From: Planctomycetota bacterium
GTDB lineage: Bacteria; Planctomycetota; UBA1135; GCA-002686595
Direction: 5' to 3'
Assembly: GCA_020638855.1 (NCBI GenBank)
Contig: JACKHT010000003.1
Location: 124,001-188,000, forward strand
DNA length: 64,000 nt
Shown here: one piece after another, positions 24,111 through 32,071 of the stretch
Numbering within the stretch: the first letter of the stretch is position 1
Layout: each line of letters begins with the position of its first letter
Translations under genes and position numbers: made by a program
The notes under the pieces: model-generated
The model's database searches: none
Seen by the model: the letters and a program-made list of their open reading frames with translations, nothing else
Told to the model about the DNA's origin: nothing

Positions 24111-25472
24111 ATGTTCCAAACGGCACTACACCTCGTGCGCAAGGACTTGCGCATCTTCTTCCGGGATCGAACCGCGTTGTTGCTGGCACTCGTTTTGCCC
24201 ATCGTGTTGGCCACGGTGTTCGGAACGGCGATGAAAGGCATGGCGGGCGAAAGTTCGGGTGGTGGCATCAAGCCGCTACCGCTCTTGGTCGAGGACCGCG
24301 ACGATTCCGAAGCCAGCCGCAGTCTGGTGGCTCGCTTGGAAGCCCAGGACGGGATTCTGGTTCGCAAGGGGACTGATGCCCACAGCGAAGTGCGCAATGG
24401 TGACGTGGCCATGGCTTTGGTGATCGACAAGGGCTACGGCGAACAATCCGCAGCGGGCAAGATTCCCGAGCTGCGGTTGCTGCAAGACCCTTCCAAGATG
24501 CTCTCGGTTCAGGTCCTCACGGCACGCATGATGCCTGCCTTGGTCCAACAGACCATCGGCAACGCCAAGGGGCCCTTGTTCCGCTCCTTCCTCGCGGATA
24601 CGGGCTTCCCCGTGGCTGGAATCGACCGCGCTGAAGGCATGTTTCAAACGATGTTTGACGGCATGACCGGGCTGGCGGCCGAATTGCAACACGAAGAGGC
24701 CGACGGTTCGCAGGATGCAGCAGTACCGACCGACGCTGCGAAGCCGGCGGGAGGTTCCGGCATGGACTTCCTGCACGATGTCCCCAAGCTGCTTGGGGTG
24801 AAGGTCGAAGACGTCACCCAAGCCACCACCGGGCCGCCCAAGAGTGCTGGGGTTTCCCACGCCTTTGCCGCCATGGCGGTCATGATGCTGATGTTCAGCA
24901 TGGTGGCTGGGGCGGGCACCTTGCTCGACGAACAGGATCAGGGCACCTTGTTGAGGTTGCGCTTGGTGCCACGCGCAGGCGATGCAATCCTGCTGGGCAA
25001 GACGCTCTTCTTGGCCTCGATTGGCGCTTTGCAGCTGATCGTGTTGTTCTTGTTCGGGATGTTTGTTTTCGATGTGCCGGTTCTACCCAACCTGTTCGAG
25101 TTGGCCGTGATTTCCGGGGCGACCGTGTTTGCCGTGGCGGGCATGGGCATGCTCTTTGCCACTTACTCAAGGACCCGCAAGCAGCTCGAGGGCTCCTCCA
25201 CGCTGATCATTTTGGCCATGAGCGCGCTGGGCGGCGCTTGGTTCCCGCGAGAAATGACGCCGGATCTGTTCCAGACCCTGGGCAAGTTCACCCTCACGGC
25301 TTGGGCGATGGACGCGTACCACGGGGTGCTGTGGTATGGCAAACGCTTGTGGCCCGCCGGGGAACTGAACGGGGTGTGGCCGCAAGTCGCGGTTTTGATG
25401 GCGATTGGCTGCGTCCTATTGCTGCTCGCGAAATCCGCATTTGGCCGGCGCTTTGGCAGCGTCGCGGGCTAG
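24111..25472 (+). CDS. ABC-2 type transporter permease
   Basis: This 453-residue membrane protein has one N-terminal transmembrane helix (about 20-40, TALLLALVLPIVLATVFG), a large extracytoplasmic domain (about 45-240) and five or so C-terminal helices (from about 245, including AAMAVMMLMFSMVAGAG and VLMAIGCVLLLLAKSAF). This is the ABC2_membrane_3 layout. The SSTLIILAMSALGGAWFP motif before the last helices is typical. Together with the preceding ATPase it forms a complete exporter. The ATG at 24111 is preferred over a TTG at 24105. It converges on the BY-kinase-like gene with only 15 bp between stop codons. Confidence 0.9.
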   Translation: MFQTALHLVRKDLRIFFRDRTALLLALVLPIVLATVFGTAMKGMAGESSGGGIKPLPLLVEDRDDSEASRSLVARLEAQDGILVRKGTDAHSEVRNGDVAMALVIDKGYGEQSAAGKIPELRLLQDPSKMLSVQVLTARMMPALVQQTIGNAKGPLFRSFLADTGFPVAGIDRAEGMFQTMFDGMTGLAAELQHEEADGSQDAAVPTDAAKPAGGSGMDFLHDVPKLLGVKVEDVTQATTGPPKSAGVSHAFAAMAVMMLMFSMVAGAGTLLDEQDQGTLLRLRLVPRAGDAILLGKTLFLASIGALQLIVLFLFGMFVFDVPVLPNLFELAVISGATVFAVAGMGMLFATYSRTRKQLEGSSTLIILAMSALGGAWFPREMTPDLFQTLGKFTLTAWAMDAYHGVLWYGKRLWPAGELNGVWPQVAVLMAIGCVLLLLAKSAFGRRFGSVAG

Positions 25473-25487
25473 TTCGGTCTCCAGGAG

Positions 25488-28331
25488 CTAGGCGGCGTCG
25501 GTGTTGGAGTCGCGCGCTTGCCCGTGGCCAGCCTGGAACAGGCCCACCAGCCGCGTCCCCGCCCGCCGCAGGGGCAGCAACAGCCGTTCGAACTCGGTGG
25601 CGTGGGGGAAATGGCTCGGGTCGGCGACCACCAATAGCGACCCCAGTTTGGGTGCTAGGCGTTCGAACTCCTTGGCGCGCGCCAGGTGCGGCACGTGCAG
25701 CAACACCACGTCGTACCGGCCCCGCACGTCCTCCAAAAGTCGACTCCATGCGGGCATCGCGTAGAGCGTCGAACGAACGCATTCCACCGTGCCGGCGGGC
25801 AGGATTTCGAGTTTCGAAGGACCCGTGGTGACGAGGCACTTGGTCCAATCGCTCTCCCCAGTCAAGCACTCGGTGAGCCCCGGATAGGAACCCAAACCTA
25901 GGCTGGCGGATAGGTTCGCGCTGAGCGGATCAGCATCGATCACGAGCGCGCGCCGACCCGCTAGCGCATGGGTCAAAGCCAGTCCCACGACGGTGGCGCT
26001 GGCCAGCGAAGCTTGGTGTTGACCGCGGTAAGCATCGCTTCGTGCGCCGCGGCGGCTGGCCAAATCGCCATCGGGGTCTTCCAATCCCATGACTCCGAGC
26101 AGCGCAGTATCCCAACCACGTTTGCCCAAGAGTCCCAATTGCACCCGCAGCCGGCGTAGGGCTGCAAAGGCCGGGCCGAGCATGTCGGGTTTGAGCGGGG
26201 AGCCTTGGGCGAACGAATGGTCCTCGGCGCGTTGGGGCATACGGGCCAGAACCGGCAATTCGAGCTGGGGCAAGTCCTTGAGCAGCTCCTCATGCTGGCG
26301 CCGCTGGCCCTGGTCGCGGGTGCTGCGGAACTGAGCCAGGGTCAGGCAACCCAGCAACCCGACCAGCGTTCCGGCCAACCACCCAAGCAAGTTCAAGTGG
26401 GGTTGGCGCAGTTGGGGTTCCACGGCCGGTTCGAGGACTTGCGCCGTGGGGCGCAAGCCCGCCAGGGCGATTTTGGCATCTTCCCGTTTGGCGATCAGGG
26501 CATCGATCTTCGCGTGCAGTCCTTCGCGCTCCAAAATGGGCAGGTCCAAGGCCGTCTGATCGACCGGGAGCTGCATCAAGCGTCCCTCGAGTTCGCCCAC
26601 GCGGGCCTGCCAATCGGCCAGACGAGTCTTCGAGTGTTCGAGTTCGCTTTGAATCGCCGCGCGCACCTTTCCCCATAGCGAAAGCTTGGACTGCACCAAG
26701 TCTTCCAGCTGTTCCTGGGGCCACACCTTGAGTTGCAATTCCAAGAGCTGGCAGTCTTCGGTGCAATGGCCCACTTGGTCCTGGAGCCTTTCCAACTGCG
26801 CGTCGAGGGCGCTGGCCAAGGTTTGCGTGCGGGTTTCCAACCACTGCCGCGCGATCTGGACCGCGTCCTGGTTTTCGTTGTAGATGGCCAGGGCTTGGGC
26901 TAGGTCGGCCTGGGCTTGCCGGTAGGGGGTGATCTCGGTTCCAATGAGCGCGTTGGTTGGCGGATTTCCGGGTACCGTCAACAGTTCGACCATCGCAGCC
27001 AATTGCCCATCTTCCCCCGCGCGGAAGGCCGTGAGGCTGCGTTCGAACTCAGCGGCTCGCCGCTGGGCCTCGCGCAGGGCGGAGCGAGCCCTTTGCCAGT
27101 CCTCTTGCAGCGCGGCTTGCCGAGCATTCGAACCGGGGTCCAGGCCGATCTGCAGCGTGGCCTCGATTTGGTCGATGCGGTCCAACCAGCGATCGAAGCG
27201 AGCATCGGTCAGCGCTTCGCGCACGGGCAGGATCGAGTCGTGGCGGCCCTCTGCGAGGTCCTTGTTGGCGGTTTCGAGCAGCGCGATGCGCGGTTCGAGT
27301 TGCTGGATTTCGGCCCAGGCCACTTCCCTTTGGGCTTGCAGGTAGACCGCCGCTTGCTCGGGATGCAAGAGGTCGGGATTTTGGCTGCGCAAGGCTTCGA
27401 TGGACCCGTCGAGGGTCGCCAATTCCTCTTTTCGCCCCGCGAGTTCTTGGTCCAGGTAGGTGACGACGGCCTGGGCGCTTTCCTCGTTGCGGTGGGATTC
27501 GTGGAACAGGAAGGCTTCGGTCAAGGCTTGGACCACTTGGCGTGCCCGCTCCGCCTGGCTATCGCGCACGACCAAGCGCACCACTTGGTTGCGATCCGAA
27601 GGGAGTTGGACCTCCAGGCCACGACGCAGTTCGGCGATGGCTTGTTCGCGCGTCCGCGTGCGGATGCGGAAAGTGCGTCCCGTCAAGCCCGGGCCGGCGC
27701 TCAAACGAACCGAGGTGTTCCGATAGGAGATCTCGCCGTCGTCGCCCAGGGCTAGGCGTTGGGCTTCAGGCCCCATACCCGGACCAAAGACACGTAAGAG
27801 CGGACCCTGGGTCGTTTCCGTGGGTGCCACCCAAACAACCCGCTCGTCCTCGAAGTACAGGGTCCAATCCAGGTGGGTCGACGCATTCGCATCGGTCAGG
27901 CGGAAACCAAGCGAGGCTCCAGGGCCTCGCCGTCGAACCAGCGCGGTCGCCCGCTGCCAAGGGCTCATGGGCTGTTCGATCACCTGTTGGGTCAACCCCA
28001 ATCGAAACGGTTCGGGGCCCGCCTCTGGATCGGAAACCACCAAATCGAGCACTTCTTGCGAGCGCAAGACCGAATACGCGTCCTTGGAATCCTGGGTTCC
28101 GCCGGGGATCTGCAGGCCTTCGAGCACTGGGTTTTGCGCGCGCCAATCCTCGAGCCCCAAGAAAATCGAGCTCTCGTACTGGGGCCCCACCGTGGTCGAA
28201 GCCGCAAAGCCCGCCAGTCCCGCGAGGACAGTCGTGCCTAGGATCATCAGCGGATACCGGCGCACGAGCCCAAACAGGTGGGTGATGCCCCCCCATTCGT
28301 CGTCTCCGTGCTGCTCTTGGTCCGCTTGCAT
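25488..28331 (-). CDS. Wzz/BY-kinase-like polysaccharide co-polymerase with a degenerate kinase domain
   Basis: This 947-residue protein has the PCP plan: a first transmembrane helix (about 26-46), a large periplasmic coiled-coil region (about 240-640), a second helix (648-668), and a cytoplasmic P-loop-type domain to the end. In active tyrosine autokinases the Walker A lysine sits after the first strand. Here that place (about 750-782, after LLGVMG) has no GxGKS/T, and the helix reads HQASLASATVV. Walker A' keeps ALVIDADP (795-802), but Walker B is DVVLLHVPH (874-882) without its aspartate, and there is no C-terminal tyrosine cluster. It probably regulates chain length structurally without kinase activity. 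It is coupled to the Wza gene, 4 nt upstream. Confidence 0.82.
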   Translation of the reverse strand: MQADQEQHGDDEWGGITHLFGLVRRYPLMILGTTVLAGLAGFAASTTVGPQYESSIFLGLEDWRAQNPVLEGLQIPGGTQDSKDAYSVLRSQEVLDLVVSDPEAGPEPFRLGLTQQVIEQPMSPWQRATALVRRRGPGASLGFRLTDANASTHLDWTLYFEDERVVWVAPTETTQGPLLRVFGPGMGPEAQRLALGDDGEISYRNTSVRLSAGPGLTGRTFRIRTRTREQAIAELRRGLEVQLPSDRNQVVRLVVRDSQAERARQVVQALTEAFLFHESHRNEESAQAVVTYLDQELAGRKEELATLDGSIEALRSQNPDLLHPEQAAVYLQAQREVAWAEIQQLEPRIALLETANKDLAEGRHDSILPVREALTDARFDRWLDRIDQIEATLQIGLDPGSNARQAALQEDWQRARSALREAQRRAAEFERSLTAFRAGEDGQLAAMVELLTVPGNPPTNALIGTEITPYRQAQADLAQALAIYNENQDAVQIARQWLETRTQTLASALDAQLERLQDQVGHCTEDCQLLELQLKVWPQEQLEDLVQSKLSLWGKVRAAIQSELEHSKTRLADWQARVGELEGRLMQLPVDQTALDLPILEREGLHAKIDALIAKREDAKIALAGLRPTAQVLEPAVEPQLRQPHLNLLGWLAGTLVGLLGCLTLAQFRSTRDQGQRRQHEELLKDLPQLELPVLARMPQRAEDHSFAQGSPLKPDMLGPAFAALRRLRVQLGLLGKRGWDTALLGVMGLEDPDGDLASRRGARSDAYRGQHQASLASATVVGLALTHALAGRRALVIDADPLSANLSASLGLGSYPGLTECLTGESDWTKCLVTTGPSKLEILPAGTVECVRSTLYAMPAWSRLLEDVRGRYDVVLLHVPHLARAKEFERLAPKLGSLLVVADPSHFPHATEFERLLLPLRRAGTRLVGLFQAGHGQARDSNTDAA

Positions 28332-28335
28332 GGAA

Positions 28336-29028
28336 CTACTTGATTACGCCGTCCGCAGACAGGGTCAAGGCTGTGATGCCGAGGCTGGAGAGGATCGGCA
28401 GCCAATCCTCTTGGAAGTTGTCGACGCCCGTTTGGCGCACGAAGATCACGTCCCCGGACTGGATCCGGACCAGTGCTTCGGGTCCGGGTTGGGTCAGGTT
28501 GAATTGATGGGTCTCCAGCCCGTCGGGGTGGGGGCGTAGCACGAAGATGTGGCTGCGATCGGCACCCCGTAGGAAGTATCCACCCGCGCTGGTGGCCTCG
28601 AGTGCGGTCAGCGAGCGATCCAAGGGCTTGGATCCGGGCGCTTGCACGTGGCCGAGGATGTAGTAGCGATTGGACTGGTTCTCGAGCAGGTCGACCGAGA
28701 CCTGTGCGTTGCGCAAGACCTCGCCGTAGCGGACTTGCAGCTCGTTGCGCACTTCCTGCAGCGAGCGATCCTGGACCGGTACTGCGTCGAGCGTGGGCAG
28801 GTGCAACAGCCCTTCCCGATCGACCCGGGTTCCGGTCTCCAAACTCGACAATTCCGGATGGCCCAGCACACGCACGTTCACCAGGTCGCCGGGACCCAAG
28901 GTCACCACCTGGGGCGTTTCATCGAACACAAAAGTGCTCCGGACCGAGTTGGCCACGGGCGCAGGGGGCGCATGGCATGCGCTCAGCGCCACCAGCAAGG
29001 GGATCCAAATGGGTGATAGACGCAGCAT
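28336..29028 (-). CDS. Wza-type polysaccharide export lipoprotein
   Basis: This 230-residue protein is a lipoprotein: the signal is MLRLSPIWIPLLVALSAC with C18 as the lipidated cysteine. It then has the Poly_export/SLBB pattern: LGPGDLVNVRVLGHPELS, the strand-turn DREGLLHLPTLDAVPVQDRS, LRNAQVSVDLLENQSNRYYILGHV, and a second SLBB-like unit. It should form or gate the outer-membrane exit channel for the polysaccharide. It is smaller than E. coli Wza (about 380) and appears to lack the C-terminal barrel helix. A longer ORF to 29748 overlaps the divergent glycosyltransferase and is rejected. Confidence 0.9.
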   Translation of the reverse strand: MLRLSPIWIPLLVALSACHAPPAPVANSVRSTFVFDETPQVVTLGPGDLVNVRVLGHPELSSLETGTRVDREGLLHLPTLDAVPVQDRSLQEVRNELQVRYGEVLRNAQVSVDLLENQSNRYYILGHVQAPGSKPLDRSLTALEATSAGGYFLRGADRSHIFVLRPHPDGLETHQFNLTQPGPEALVRIQSGDVIFVRQTGVDNFQEDWLPILSSLGITALTLSADGVIK

Positions 29029-29203
29029 CGTGCGGAGGGGGAATGGGGTCCCGAGGTCTAGGGAACCGGGTCCTCTATCGGCATCTGAAGCAAACCCTTG
29101 AGGTTTCTTTGGGATGGGACGGAAACCTGTCCCGTTCCGGCAAGGGGTCCAAGGAAGTCCCTTCGGTGTTGGGCCGATGCGGTCGATACGAAACCAAGGT
29201 GTA

Positions 29204-29230
29204 GGCGAGGCGGCGTGAGGCCTCCTCGCC
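29204..29230 (+). promoter_or_regulatory. hairpin just upstream of the DUF1972 glycosyltransferase gene
   Basis: GGCGAGG (29204-29210) pairs with CCTCGCC (29224-29230), ending 23 nt before the ATG at 29254, in the 225-bp divergent gap. It could affect translation start of the glycosyltransferase. No strong ribosome-binding site is visible after it. Confidence 0.35.
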
Positions 29231-29253
29231 CAGCCTTGGTGCCCTCGTCCCCC

Positions 29254-30435
29254 ATGACCGCCGCAACCCCCGCCGAGATCTCGCGACCGATCCGCATGGC
29301 CATCGTTGGCTCGCGGGGAATTCCTGCGCGCTACGGGGGTTTCGAGACCTTTGCCCAGGAAATCGCATTGCGCTTGGCCGACCGCGGAGTCGAGGTGACG
29401 GTGTTCTGCGAAGCCAAAGCGGGCGGGCGCCCGGTGCGCTACGGCAAGGTGCGCCTCGAATACGTGCACGCGCCGTTTTCTGGACCCTTGGCGCGCATCC
29501 TGTACGACTTGGGGTCGCTTTGCCGAACCCGTAGTCGCTACGACGTGGTGTACATGCTCGGCTATGGTTCGAGCTTTCTGTGTTGGATTCCACGGCTGTT
29601 TGGTTCGCAAGTGTGGATCAACATGGATGGCCTCGAATGGCAGCGTTCCAAGTGGGGGCGTTTTGCACAATGCTGGCTCAAGACGATGGAGGGGATCGCC
29701 TGTCGGATCGCCAATCGCTTGATCTTCGACAACGGGGCCCTGGGCCAAGCGATTGCCGATAGACGCCCCAAACTGCCCCCTTCCAGTGTTTTGGCCTATG
29801 GCGCGCCAGTCGTTTCTAAGGCGCCCGATGTGGCCCGGGTGCGGACCCTAGGACTGGAGCCAGGTCGCTACCTGTTGGTGGTTTGCCGCTTCGAGCCGGA
29901 GAATCACCTGTTGGAAATCGTGCGGGCGGCGTCCCAACGCGAGGGGGGTGCCCCGGTGGTGGTGGTTTCTTCCACCGCCGAGTCCACCCATTGGCAGCGG
30001 GAAGTCATGGCCCATGCCGGACCCCTGGTGCGCTTCCTGGGCGCGGTCTACGACCCGGTTGTGTTGCGGGCGCTGCGCTACCACTGCCTCGCGTACCTGC
30101 ACGGGCACAGCGTCGGTGGGACCAACCCTTCGCTCTTGGAGGCCATGGGCTGCGGCAACTTGGTGTTGGCCCATGACAATCCGTACAACCGCGAAGTGCT
30201 GGGCGAAATGGGCCGCTACTTCGCGGATGAGTCGGAGTTCTATGACCGCCTGTGGGACGTGGAACGGATGAGCGAGCGCCAACGCCGCATGATCGGTGAT
30301 GGAGCTCGGGATCGAGTGATCAACTACTACAGCTGGGACTCGATCACCGATGGGTACATTTCGCTGCTTTCCGAGGGATTGGCCCACGCCAAGTCGCCCA
30401 ACCTCGAGGCGGTTCGTCAGGCTTCTAGTTCCTAA
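29254..30435 (+). CDS. glycosyltransferase, DUF1972/GT4-like
   Basis: This 393-residue GT-B enzyme begins with the DUF1972 signature AIVGSRGIPARYGGFETFAQ (after 14 residues). That segment is shared by rhamnosyl- and other glycosyltransferases of exopolysaccharide loci. The C-terminal half has the donor-binding pattern GTNPSLLEAMGCGNLVLAHDNPYNREVLG. It should add a sugar to the lipid-linked repeat unit on the cytoplasmic face. The flippase gene starts 5 nt after its stop. ATG at 29254 is chosen; upstream codons to 29098 are not coding-like. Confidence 0.9.
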   Translation: MTAATPAEISRPIRMAIVGSRGIPARYGGFETFAQEIALRLADRGVEVTVFCEAKAGGRPVRYGKVRLEYVHAPFSGPLARILYDLGSLCRTRSRYDVVYMLGYGSSFLCWIPRLFGSQVWINMDGLEWQRSKWGRFAQCWLKTMEGIACRIANRLIFDNGALGQAIADRRPKLPPSSVLAYGAPVVSKAPDVARVRTLGLEPGRYLLVVCRFEPENHLLEIVRAASQREGGAPVVVVSSTAESTHWQREVMAHAGPLVRFLGAVYDPVVLRALRYHCLAYLHGHSVGGTNPSLLEAMGCGNLVLAHDNPYNREVLGEMGRYFADESEFYDRLWDVERMSERQRRMIGDGARDRVINYYSWDSITDGYISLLSEGLAHAKSPNLEAVRQASSS

Positions 30436-30440
30436 ATCCA

Positions 30441-31772
30441 TTGCTTGCTCGAGTCTCCAGTCTTCTTCGCAACCCCGACGTTTGGAATCGGGCGTTTGTG
30501 GTCATGGACCAGGGCTTGTTGAGTGGGTTCAGTTTCGCCACCACGCTGCTCTTGATGCGCGGGATGGGGCTCGATGGCTTTGGCATCTACGCGCTATTGG
30601 GTTTGGGCTGGCTCTGGGCCGGCGGAATCCTGCAGGCGCTCGTGACCCAACCGATGCAGACCTTGGTCGGCGCAAGATTTGGCCGGCGTCGGGCGCGCTA
30701 TCTGGCCGCTTGCCAACGAATCACGCTGGGGGCTGCTTTGGTGGCCGCCATCGCAGGCTGGGCCGTGGTGTTGGTTTGGGGTTTGGGCTTGGCGGTTGCC
30801 CTAGCCTTTGCCTGGTTTGTTTCGGGTCGCTGTCTGCAATCACAGATGCGCGCGGCTGCGTTCGTTGCCGGCGATCGCAAAGGGCCGGTGTATTCCGACA
30901 CGCTGGGCCAGGGCGGAGGTTTGTTCCTCTTGCTGTTCTTGGGTCCTCGGTGGGATTGGGATTTGGCTTCGGTCTTGGCCCTGCAAGGAACCCTGTGGTG
31001 GGCTGCGAGCCTGCTCTCCTGGTGGCGCTTTGAAGGCCGTGGTTCGCGTGCGTTGCCCCTGACGCTGGTGGCGGGTCAGCAATGGCGTTTCGGGCGCTGG
31101 TTGGCTGGCATGGCCGCTGTGCGTTGGTTGTCGTCGAATGCCTTTCTGCTGGTCGTAGCGGCGCAATTGGGTCCCAGTCCGATGGGGCTGTTGCGCGGCT
31201 TGCAATCGATCGTGGGGTTGATCGGCTTGGGCCTGGCCGCCATGGAAACGGTGTTGCCAACCACGGCCAGTTTGAAATGCCAAGCGGGTGGTCCGCGGGC
31301 GGCTTTGGCCTATCTGTTGCGCTTTGCCATTTGGTCCTGGCTACCCGTGACCCTGTCCTGTGCAGCCATCCTCATGCTTTCGGATCCGATCCTGCACTGG
31401 GTCCTCGATGGCAAAGTAGGTCCCGAAGCCCCGGGCGCCTTGGCTGCCCTGGTTTGCTTGCCGATAGCCACCCTCGCCTCGACCCTGTACGGGATCGCGT
31501 ACCGCACGCTGGAGCGCACGGATCGGCTGTTCCTGTACTACGGCATGGTGGCGTTGCTGGTGGCCTGGCTGGCCCCCGTGATCGTAGCCGAGTACGGGGT
31601 GATTGGAGCTGCCTGGGGCATCGCCTTGCAACCGGCTGCGCTCGCGCTGCTTTTGGCCTGGGGTCTCTCCAAGCACCATCGCTGGACCATCCTTCCTAAG
31701 CCGATGGCCCTTCCTAAGCCGATGGCCCTTCCCAAGCCCCAGGCGTCCCCGAAGTTTTTCGGACAATCTTGA
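30441..31772 (+). CDS. Wzx-like polysaccharide flippase (MOP superfamily)
   Basis: This 443-residue protein has about 12 hydrophobic segments spread over the full length. It begins, as Wzx proteins do, with an amphipathic lead and a helix containing DQGLLSGFSFATTLLLMRGMG. It should flip the undecaprenyl-linked repeat unit across the inner membrane. The start is TTG at 30441, 5 nt after the glycosyltransferase stop; an internal ATG at 30504 would cut into the first helix. The C terminus ends in a short repetitive tail (LPKPMA twice) after the last helix. Confidence 0.85.
   Translation: MLARVSSLLRNPDVWNRAFVVMDQGLLSGFSFATTLLLMRGMGLDGFGIYALLGLGWLWAGGILQALVTQPMQTLVGARFGRRRARYLAACQRITLGAALVAAIAGWAVVLVWGLGLAVALAFAWFVSGRCLQSQMRAAAFVAGDRKGPVYSDTLGQGGGLFLLLFLGPRWDWDLASVLALQGTLWWAASLLSWWRFEGRGSRALPLTLVAGQQWRFGRWLAGMAAVRWLSSNAFLLVVAAQLGPSPMGLLRGLQSIVGLIGLGLAAMETVLPTTASLKCQAGGPRAALAYLLRFAIWSWLPVTLSCAAILMLSDPILHWVLDGKVGPEAPGALAALVCLPIATLASTLYGIAYRTLERTDRLFLYYGMVALLVAWLAPVIVAEYGVIGAAWGIALQPAALALLLAWGLSKHHRWTILPKPMALPKPMALPKPQASPKFFGQS
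31692..31739 (+). repeat. 18-bp tandem repeat at the 3' end of the flippase gene
   Basis: CTTCCTAAGCCGATGGCC is present twice (31692-31709 and 31710-31727), followed by a partial third copy to 31739. It encodes the LPKPMA hexapeptide repeat in the C-terminal tail. Confidence 0.85.
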
Positions 31773-32071
31773 GGGTTGGCCCGCGCGCCTTACGCCTAGT
31801 CCCTAGTGCAATGTAGAGAGTGCCGGGGGATCGGGGTTTCCGTCGGATTTTCCGTCGTGTGGTCCGTCTGGGGCTCCGGTCCCTCACTCTTTTGAGGAGT
31901 TCGCCGCGGGGAGCCCCCAGGACCCCGCCAAAGGCCCAATTTGGCGCGCCGGAGGGGGCTGACCCGCCAAGCGCCCGGCTCTGAGTGCTATGCTATCGCG
32001 GTTGCGCTGGTCCTGGGATCCCATGAGGGCCCTCGAGCGCGGCACTTCGATTGCGTACCCAACCTGAAATC
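31773..32071. other. intergenic region with two stacked inverted repeats
   Basis: No gene is seen in this 299-bp gap. GGGGCTCC (31870-31877) pairs with GGAGCCCC (31910-31917) and encloses CCTCA/TGAGG (31882-31886/31893-31897). CGCCAAA (31926-31932) pairs with TTTGGCG (31940-31946). CCGTC recurs three times between 31840 and 31870. The first element may end the flippase transcript; both could belong to a leader of the selenoprotein-like gene if transcription starts further upstream. Confidence 0.5.
31989..31994 (+). promoter_or_regulatory. candidate extended -10 box for the selenoprotein-like gene
   Basis: TATGCT preceded by TGC gives an extended -10 (TGCTATGCT), 77 nt before the ATG at 32072. 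No clear -35. Confidence 0.35.
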
